Source of the DNA: Deltaproteobacteria bacterium
Lineage (GTDB): Bacteria > Desulfobacterota > Dissulfuribacteria > Dissulfuribacterales > QOAL01
Assembly: GCA_027068235.1 (NCBI GenBank)
Contig: JAMOUE010000138.1
Location: forward strand, 1-11,494
Direction: 5' to 3'
Length of the DNA stretch: 11,494 nt
The translations under genes and the position numbers were made by a program. The notes beneath the pieces were generated by a model, which searched no databases, had not been told where the DNA came from, and saw only the letters and a program-made list of their open reading frames with translations. Below, piece after piece: positions 6,976-11,494 of the stretch (within the stretch, counting starts at the first letter, position 1; each line of letters begins with the position of its first letter).

Positions 6976-7959
6976 TCATTCAGATTTTTTCATGGGAACA
7001 AAACGGTTTGTCTTTTGATCCCATTGATACATACCCACTGCCCATAGATTTTCTACCTCTTTGAGCAGTTTATTCATACCTTTTACCCCTGATAGCAACT
7101 CATAGGCATCAAGGATTTCCTCATCATCAATGGTATTGTCTCCATTTTTATCTGCCCAGTGAAATGGGGCCGCTGCTATGCAATTATTCCCACCGATGCC
7201 CACACTAACAGTTTGATCAGTTTTTATTGTAACTGTTCCCCTGAATCGAAGCCTCTTATTTTCCCGTGCAGGCAAAGGCATTTTACCAACATAGACAAAC
7301 TTTAAGTTTGATGTTTCCCCTTGGTAGATCCATTTTAGTAACCCTTTTTCTAAAGAGGTATACTTGGGCGTTGCCTTTATAACCTTTAAAGTACGCGGGA
7401 TGTCTTCTTTTAACAACACCGTCCTTTTGGCCATTGGAGTTATGTCAATACGAATCAACACAGGGAATAACGCCCCAGGTGCACAATGCACAGGTAGATT
7501 TCTAATGGCATTTATGTTTAGGGAAAGACCAGATGGCCTAAACACCCAATACCCTGTAAAGAGTCCTGTAAGAGCAAAAATGATTGCTATTACTGCCATG
7601 GATACAAAAAACTTTTTTCTACCCTTAGTCACCCTCTGGACAGAATCGTCACGGTCCTCTTCTTGTTGTTCCTGCTGGGTAGAATATTGGCTTTCATTTT
7701 CATCCCTTTCATCGCTTATGTCTTCTTCTAGAATCTCTTCTACATCTACCTCAAGAGTCTGCGCCAACTTGATAGCATTCTCTCTTTTTACACTGGGATA
7801 TCTTTTATTCTCCCACCTGGAAATGGTATCGATTGTTACCCCCACAACCGTTGCCACATAAAGTTGAGTGAGTCCACGCTGCTCTCTAATCTTTTTAATT
7901 TTTTTGCTATCTAGCCTGACTGTCTGAGGAAGGGAAGAATCCATATGTAAAGGCGCCAT
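6976..7959 (-). CDS. Membrane-anchored XRE-family HTH protein with periplasmic Ig-like domain and EF-hand
   Basis: 327 residues with three parts. Residues 17-77 are an XRE/Cro helix-turn-helix: IKKIREQRGLTQLYVATVVG, then TIDTISRWENKRYPSV and a closing helix ending VDVEEIL. Residues 78-111 are a charged, Glu/Gln/Asp-rich linker. KGRKK then precedes one membrane helix (117-140), so by the positive-inside rule the HTH is cytoplasmic and the C-terminus periplasmic. The outer part has a beta-rich Ig-like stretch (about 145-255) and a canonical 12-residue EF-hand loop at 270-281 (D270, N272, D274, T276, D278, E281) followed by helix DAYELL. The ATG at 7959 has only a weak SD; ATG 7944 is an alternative that keeps all domains. 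The gene is divergent from the cytochrome operon, making it a candidate regulator of that operon and of itself. RodZ has a similar HTH-membrane layout, so a structural, non-DNA-binding role is possible. Confidence 0.75.
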   Translation of the reverse strand: MAPLHMDSSLPQTVRLDSKKIKKIREQRGLTQLYVATVVGVTIDTISRWENKRYPSVKRENAIKLAQTLEVDVEEILEEDISDERDENESQYSTQQEQQEEDRDDSVQRVTKGRKKFFVSMAVIAIIFALTGLFTGYWVFRPSGLSLNINAIRNLPVHCAPGALFPVLIRIDITPMAKRTVLLKEDIPRTLKVIKATPKYTSLEKGLLKWIYQGETSNLKFVYVGKMPLPARENKRLRFRGTVTIKTDQTVSVGIGGNNCIAAAPFHWADKNGDNTIDDEEILDAYELLSGVKGMNKLLKEVENLWAVGMYQWDQKTNRFVPMKKSE

Positions 7960-8043
7960 CTTTATCTTTCTGAAATTATTAATAAAATACTCTACATCGA
8001 ACTAAATCCTACATATGTCTGGTGGCATATAACCCGATGTCCA

Positions 8044-8102
8044 TTGTTTTAGCAACTTCCTTTGCCTATGGTCAAGTCACAATGAAAATTAATTAAGGAG
8101 GT
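8044..8102 (+). promoter_or_regulatory. Candidate promoter and strong SD of the cytochrome operon, in the divergent gap
   Basis: TTGTTT (8044-8049) and TATGGT (8067-8072) are 17 bases apart and form a plausible but imperfect sigma70 promoter. AAGGAGGT at 8095-8102 is a full-length SD, 6 bases before ATG 8109. The gap also holds an ACATATGT palindrome (8011-8018) and ACATCG/CGATGT arms (7994-7999 and 8035-8040), which could be operators for the divergent HTH gene. The SD is certain; the promoter and operators are guesses. Confidence 0.45.
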
Positions 8103-8108
8103 ACAAAA

Positions 8109-8816
8109 ATGAAACCAAAGAAAAAGAACAATGAGACTAGGGTGGTACGGATTAACTTCAAGGAATTAGTTATTGGAGTAGTGGCACTTTCATTATTTGT
8201 GGGTTTGCCCCTTACAGGAAATGCCTCGAAGCTAGAAACAGCAGTTGCCACAGAGGCTCAAAAGACTGTTACTGAAACGGTAAAAGAAGGAGCTGAAAAG
8301 GCCGCATCCGAGGTAGTTGAGGGAGTTAAAGAAGGTGTCAAAGAAGAAGTAAAAAAGGCGGTAGTCAAGCCAGTTAAAAACATTGAGACAAAACTGGATG
8401 AAAAAGTATCCAAGACTATTGACGGAGCAAAAGGCAAGGAAGACAAGATACCAGAATACGTTGACATTAACCTTCAGGCTACCTGCCCCGACCTGGAAGG
8501 ACTTAAAAAAGATTTGAAAAGTGTGAACCATTTTAGTCATGCAGCCCACATAGAAATGCTCAAAAAGGAACATAAGGACGAGTTTGTATGTGCAACTTGT
8601 CATCATGGGGCCAAAAGTGAAGATGATATCCTCAAGTCAGACAAGTGCAAAAGGCTCGAAAAGGAGCTTGAAGTAGTAGGGGGACCAGCAAAAGTAAAGA
8701 ACTATTTCCATTCAACATGCCTTAAATGTCACAAGGATCTTAAAAAGCAGGACAAAAAGACTGGTCCAGTTTCTTGTAAGGGTTGCCATAACCGTAAACA
8801 AGGAGGTGAAAAATAA
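8109..8816 (+). CDS. Periplasmic triheme (c7/c3-like) cytochrome c with long N-terminal charged helix
   Basis: 235 residues. A basic N-terminus and hydrophobic segment (19-36) form a signal peptide or anchor, with possible cleavage near GNA-S. Residues 42-110 are a Lys/Glu/Ala/Val-rich amphipathic helix with EGVKEGVKEEVKKAV-type short repeats, like LEA or apolipoprotein helices. The C-terminal part binds three c-type hemes: CATCH (C161, C164, H165), CLKCH (C204, C207, H208) and CKGCH (C223, C226, H227). Candidate distal ligands are H144 in HFSHAAH, H166 and H201, giving bis-His hemes as in cytochrome c7/c3. Two further cysteines (C126, C180) could pair. It should carry electrons in the periplasm. 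The stop overlaps the start of the next gene by one base (TAATG), so the two are coupled. The helix-heme fusion is unusual. Identity as a multiheme cytochrome is firm; its donor and acceptor are unknown. Confidence 0.85.
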   Translation: MKPKKKNNETRVVRINFKELVIGVVALSLFVGLPLTGNASKLETAVATEAQKTVTETVKEGAEKAASEVVEGVKEGVKEEVKKAVVKPVKNIETKLDEKVSKTIDGAKGKEDKIPEYVDINLQATCPDLEGLKKDLKSVNHFSHAAHIEMLKKEHKDEFVCATCHHGAKSEDDILKSDKCKRLEKELEVVGGPAKVKNYFHSTCLKCHKDLKKQDKKTGPVSCKGCHNRKQGGEK

Positions 8817-9316
8817 TGACACAATTACAATTAAGAAATGCTTGGGCAATATTCATAGCAATAACCTGCATGCTGGCTTTTGCAGCATCTGCTCATTCTT
8901 CACAAAAAATCAAGGGAAAGGTCTCATCTGCCTATGAAAATGGGTCATTTTGCAAAGTAGTTGGAGACCTTACTAAAAAACAAGATGTATGCCCAAAGGA
9001 TAAAGACAAACAGGTGGCATCCATTGTGGTTGTTCAAGCTGAGGAATCTTCAGTTACGCCAGACAAGGGACAGAAAGTCATAATAAAAATCAAAGGCATG
9101 GGGAAGACTACAGGAAAAGTAGTCATGCTAATAGATGATAAAACATCTTTGGAAGATGTTGAGAAAATCGGTGATAATGGCTCCGTAATCCTTTGGAAGT
9201 GTGGCGATAATGGCAACGTTATGGTCATAGAGACAAAAGAGGTCTTAAAGCCTGAAAAGGATAACGACGTAAAAATGATTCTGAAGAAAAAGGCACCTAA
9301 AGTAGAAGGCTGCTAA
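8816..9316 (+). CDS. Secreted beta-rich protein of unknown function, coupled to the triheme cytochrome
   Basis: 166 residues. Residues 8-26 form a signal peptide (AWAIFIAITCMLAFAASA) with likely cleavage after ASA. The mature protein is Lys-rich and beta-rich, with four cysteines (C46, C59, C129, C166, the last residue) that could make two disulfides. There is no CxxCH, so it does not bind c-type heme, and C18 is not in a lipobox. I recognise no family. AGGAGG at 8801-8806 is 9 bases before the ATG, which overlaps the cytochrome stop by one base. Tight coupling implies the two products are made in step, so this could be a subunit, chaperone or redox partner of the cytochrome; that is inference from position. 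A strong hairpin ends the operon 10 bases after its stop. Confidence 0.7.
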   Translation: MTQLQLRNAWAIFIAITCMLAFAASAHSSQKIKGKVSSAYENGSFCKVVGDLTKKQDVCPKDKDKQVASIVVVQAEESSVTPDKGQKVIIKIKGMGKTTGKVVMLIDDKTSLEDVEKIGDNGSVILWKCGDNGNVMVIETKEVLKPEKDNDVKMILKKKAPKVEGC

Positions 9317-9326
9317 TAAGGAAATC

Positions 9327-9352
9327 GGGACAAGCCTATAATGGCTTGTCCC
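9327..9352. terminator. Hairpin between convergent genes
   Basis: A perfect 10-bp stem, GGGACAAGCC paired with GGCTTGTCCC, around a TATAAT loop, between the stop of the + strand secreted-protein gene and the stop of the - strand gene ending at 9378. Neither strand has a long U-run (AAACTGTTTC on +, GATTTCC on -), so termination strength is uncertain, but the position fits a shared bidirectional terminator. Confidence 0.7.
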
Positions 9353-9377
9353 AAACTGTTTCAACCACTGAAAATCA

Positions 9378-10553
9378 TTAATTATCTTTTATCTCAAGTG
9401 TTGAAATAAACTTATAGATTTTAGATAGATCCTTACTTACTGCATCATATCCAAGCTCTAAAAATTTCTGTTTTATTTTACGTAGTTGTTCCTGAAGACC
9501 AGCTACTCCACCTTTACAAATCCATAATTCAGAAGGAACTTTTTCAGATATAGCAATTTTTTTAGAAAAAGTAACAAGATATTTCTGCTTATTATCAAGC
9601 CCCATATAAAAGAACTTCAACTGTTTCTTGTCTACACAAGATAGATCCTTGACCACCCTACCCACAAAACCTATACCTATGCCATTTTTAAAGGGAATCT
9701 TTTTTATAAAGATTGCAAAATCGTTTATTCCAGGTCTAGGTGGCAAGATGTCAAATGGAGCAGAAAGAGTTGATACATCTTTATTTAAAGCAAGTTTTAG
9801 CCGGTTTATAGCTATATTGATAGTTGGATCGTGCTCCTGAAACCAAAGGTCAACATAATTCTTAACATTAACTATCCTCATAAGCACATATTTTCCATTC
9901 TCTATTAACCCAACATGTGTAGGAATAGCTCGTTTATGACCTTTTGCATGTGGAGAAAATGATACTGCAGGAATGAGCTCTAAACTTGCTGTTGTTCCCA
10001 AAGATGCAACATCACATGACACCTCATCTGGAAAAAGGTCTACATCGTAAGAGCCAGATGATCTGAGGGACTTCTCTGTTACATCAAACACACGGAGCTC
10101 TCTAAGAGATGGGCAACATTTAGGATCATTTTTTCTATGCCTTATCATTCCCACAAAAATTTTTCCGTGTCTGTAAAGGGAAAGATATCTGATCTTTGTC
10201 CTATCACCCAGGTCTGTCCATGCCTTTGGAACCCAATGATTATCCTTGAGGGTAAGGAAATAAAGCACTTTAAAGGTACCGCTTCCTCCAGTTTCATAGT
10301 CAAGCACTATGGCAGCAACTTTAGCGCCTTTCCACACCGAAACGGCACTCTTTTCAATATATGCCTTAAAATGATGATTATGATTGGCGACGTTATCTTT
10401 CAATATTACCTGACCGCCAGGTGCATTTTTTAGAGGCAATATTAGAGTACCAAAGTCTGCAGAAGTACTAGTAGACCAGCTAGGCACAGAATAGGCACCA
10501 AGAACACTCATGAATATAGCCAATGTAATCAAGTAGTTAAGATATTTACTCAT
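9378..10553 (-). CDS. Secreted protein with DPxCCP motif, function unknown
   Basis: 391 residues. A signal peptide occupies about residues 1-28 (hydrophobic LITLAIFMSVLGAYSV). A region at about 70-160 has the pattern of small secreted domains found in many bacteria: an AAIVLDYETGGSGTF strand pair, 'LGDR.KI..LS...GKI.V' and a DPKCCPS motif (C146-C147). I recall this DPxCCPT-type segment from uncharacterised exported proteins and cannot assign a function. The rest (about 170-391) is mixed, with a Lys-rich helical end (EQLRKIKQKFLELGYDAVSKDLSKIYKFI). There is no membrane helix after the signal, no heme motif and no recognised catalytic site. GGGAGGA on the - strand (10568-10562) lies 8 bases before ATG 10553 and fixes the start. 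It appears to be a single-gene unit with its own promoter, ending at a shared hairpin. Confidence 0.7.
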   Translation of the reverse strand: MSKYLNYLITLAIFMSVLGAYSVPSWSTSTSADFGTLILPLKNAPGGQVILKDNVANHNHHFKAYIEKSAVSVWKGAKVAAIVLDYETGGSGTFKVLYFLTLKDNHWVPKAWTDLGDRTKIRYLSLYRHGKIFVGMIRHRKNDPKCCPSLRELRVFDVTEKSLRSSGSYDVDLFPDEVSCDVASLGTTASLELIPAVSFSPHAKGHKRAIPTHVGLIENGKYVLMRIVNVKNYVDLWFQEHDPTINIAINRLKLALNKDVSTLSAPFDILPPRPGINDFAIFIKKIPFKNGIGIGFVGRVVKDLSCVDKKQLKFFYMGLDNKQKYLVTFSKKIAISEKVPSELWICKGGVAGLQEQLRKIKQKFLELGYDAVSKDLSKIYKFISTLEIKDN

Positions 10554-10635
10554 AGAGGTGTTCCTCCCACATGAACAGTTCCAAATTATCTGGATTAAAG
10601 CGATAATATTGACTCTTTTGCAACTAGACTAACTA

Positions 10636-10664
10636 TTTGTATATGTCATTACTCAATATGGCAA
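10636..10664 (-). promoter_or_regulatory. Candidate sigma70-like promoter of the DPxCCP protein gene
   Basis: On the - strand, TTGCCA (10664-10659, 5 of 6 to the -35 consensus), a 17-base spacer, and TACAAA (10641-10636, 4 of 6 to the -10 consensus). The start codon is about 82 bases downstream. It is the best match in the gap but the -10 is weak. Confidence 0.4.
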
Positions 10665-10718
10665 CCAACTTTTTGAAACCTTTATATTACTGAGAGCCTT
10701 TTTTAGATGACATGAGCC

Positions 10719-10860
10719 GTCATTACAGGCCCAGAATGGCCGGAATGCAATCCTCATTGTCATTGCAGAGGCGGCGTAGCTGCTGTAAGCGATTTCCAAC
10801 TACCCTGTTCCTTCAGTGGAGATTGCTTCGTCGGCGCATTCGCACCTCCGCGCAATGACA
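10719..10860. repeat. Cluster of degenerate GTCATTGC...GCAATC palindromic repeats
   Basis: Three related units fill the middle of the 400-base gene-free stretch 10554-10953. Unit 1 (10719-10753) runs GTCATTAC...GCAATCC with a GGCC/GGCC hairpin. Unit 2 (10758-10797) runs TGTCATTGC...GCGATTTCC. Unit 3 (10818-10860) is inverted, GGAGATTGC...GCAATGACA, and pairs with unit 2 as imperfect inverted arms around a 20-base spacer (10798-10817). Ends with GTCATTGCG and GCAATCTC recur as dispersed intergenic palindromes in many bacterial genomes. No open reading frame or transposase is present, so this is a REP/MITE-type non-coding element. Confidence 0.7.
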
Positions 10861-10953
10861 GCAATCACTTTGTCATCTCTTTTACGCTCCCAGTAATAGC
10901 GATAAAATTTTAGACATACACTATTTTCTTTTCTGGTTATTATCTCCAAGCTT

Positions 10954-11494
10954 CTATGTCTCTATTTTCTCTACAAGCTCACCCTTTGAGTCCAGGATGG
11001 ACAGGGTCAGCGGGATACCGCCATCCAGGCGGTGTGTGGCACAGGAGATTCACGGATCATAGGCCCGGACAGCCATCTCGATCTTGTTGAGCAGCCCCTG
11101 ATCATACTTGCCCTTCTTTATGAGCGACCTGGCTGCCCGGCCTACACTGAGATTCATCGGGGCGATGTTGTGGGTGGTGCCTACTATCATGTTCGCCTTG
11201 ACTATGCAGCCGTTGGCGTCTGTGACGTAGTCGTGGATGAGGGTGCCTCTTGGGGCCTCTACGCATCCTATGCCCCGGCCCGCCTTGGGCCTTGCAGGGG
11301 TGCGCACCTCCGGGTCCGTGATGTCCGGATGGTTCAGCAGCTCCACGCTCCGCTCGCACACGTATATGAGCTCTATGAGCCTTGCGTAGTGGTAGAGCAG
11401 AGTGCTCTGGGCCGGGCGGCCGAACTTCTCCCTGAACTCCTCCAGGGCCTCCTGTGCCCTTGGGGTGGAGATCCTGTCGGCCACGTTGAGCCTG
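10954..11494 (-). CDS. mvhA: [NiFeSe] hydrogenase large subunit, MvhA-type (group 3), with UGA-encoded selenocysteine; 3' part only
   Basis: The gene runs off the right edge; 179 codons before the TAG at 10954-10956 are visible. The family is clear: RLNVADRISTP, FGRPAQSTLLYHYARLIELI, GRGIGCVEAPRGTLIHDY, ANMIVGTTHNIAPMN and IEMAVRAYDP are blocks of F420-non-reducing (Mvh/Vhu) hydrogenase large subunits. After AYDP the frame meets TGA (11052-11050), then ISCATH, so the motif is DP-U-ISCATH where relatives have DPCxxCxxH. The first Cys of that motif ligates nickel, and Sec replaces it in [NiFeSe] enzymes. A 25-residue tail after His, probably removed by a maturation protease, ends at the TAG. 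MvhA usually works with MvhDG and HdrABC in cytoplasmic electron bifurcation from H2; those genes would lie beyond this edge. The GTG at 11484 is internal. GC content is much higher than in the neighbouring genes. Confidence 0.88.
11017..11033 (-). promoter_or_regulatory. Putative bacterial SECIS hairpin
   Basis: On the - strand, ACCGCC (11033-11028) and GGCGGT (11022-11017) form a perfect 6-bp stem with a UGGAU loop. The loop begins 22 bases after the TGA, within the usual bacterial window of about 16-37, and has G at its second and third positions, as bacterial SECIS loops usually have G near the loop start. SelB would bind here to deliver Sec-tRNA. The hairpin is inside the coding sequence, as expected in bacteria. 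Confidence 0.7.
11050..11052 (-). other. In-frame TGA read as selenocysteine
   Basis: TGA replaces the first Cys codon of the C-terminal nickel-binding motif. Reading through gives 30 more codons in the same frame, including the intact CxxH part (TGT GCC ACA CAC) and a normal C-terminal tail before TAG. A random stop mutation would be unlikely to fall on exactly this residue, where Sec is known in VhuU, FruA and periplasmic [NiFeSe] enzymes. Confidence 0.88.

Noticed and set aside
7364..7861. 165-codon + strand open frame inside the HTH gene
   Set aside because: It is the antisense of a clear domain-bearing gene, with Ser-rich sequence coming from reversed acidic codons.
8232..8606. Reverse-strand open frames opposite the cytochrome
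   Set aside because: They mirror the Lys/Glu-rich helix codons and show no start signal or family.
10719..10860. CRISPR array
   Set aside because: The units are not direct repeats with regular unique spacers; one is inverted and all are degenerate palindromes.
11050..11052. TGA as a true stop or a broken hydrogenase gene
   Set aside because: The frame continues without shift through the remaining essential CxxH residues and a family-like tail, and the TGA falls exactly on the known Sec site with a suitable hairpin after it.
11482..11484. GTG as the start of a 144-residue protein
   Set aside because: Conserved hydrogenase sequence (RLN) continues upstream of it to the window edge, and the protein would lack the N-terminal nickel ligands.

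Overview
The window looks like chromosome from an anaerobic, Gram-negative bacterium, most plausibly a Thermodesulfobacteriota (former Deltaproteobacteria) sulfur or hydrogen metaboliser. This is inferred from gene content: LolA implies an outer membrane, and the window also carries a PhsA/PsrA-type molybdopterin oxidoreductase with a four-cluster ferredoxin partner, a c7-like triheme cytochrome, and an MvhA-type group 3 [NiFe] hydrogenase. No species can be named from the sequence alone. Most of the window is AT-leaning (38% GC by hand count at 5401-5460), but the hydrogenase at the right edge is GC-rich (68% at 11281-11340).

Layout, left to right. (1) + strand, 1-1166: the 3' end of lolA, then nadA. 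(2) + strand, 1219-3875: a clear sigma70-like promoter followed by a two-gene operon encoding a cytoplasmic-looking molybdopterin oxidoreductase and its 16-Cys iron-sulfur subunit. (3) A strong hairpin at 3890-3913 between convergent units. (4) - strand, 6379-3904: pepF then trmH, overlapping by 23 bases. (5) - strand, 7959-6564: a membrane-anchored XRE-type HTH protein with an EF-hand, followed one base later by a small secreted protein that appears to share its periplasmic Ig-like domain. (6) Divergent + strand operon, 8109-9316: a triheme cytochrome with a long charged helix, then a secreted beta-rich protein of unknown function. (7) A hairpin at 9327-9352, then a - strand secreted protein with a DPxCCP motif (10553-9378). 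(8) A 400-base gene-free stretch holding a cluster of degenerate palindromic repeats. (9) The 3' part of a hydrogenase large-subunit gene on the - strand.

The most notable point is the hydrogenase. Its reading frame meets an in-frame TGA exactly where the first Cys of the C-terminal DPCxxCxxH nickel-binding motif should be, and continues for 30 more codons with the rest of the motif intact. A 6-bp GC hairpin lies 22 bases after the TGA, at the position expected of a bacterial SECIS element. The gene therefore most likely encodes a selenocysteine-containing [NiFeSe] Mvh-type hydrogenase, which standard gene calling would truncate. The second point of interest is the HTH-membrane-EF-hand protein, its domain-sharing small neighbour and the divergent cytochrome operon, which may form an undescribed envelope-sensing or redox module.
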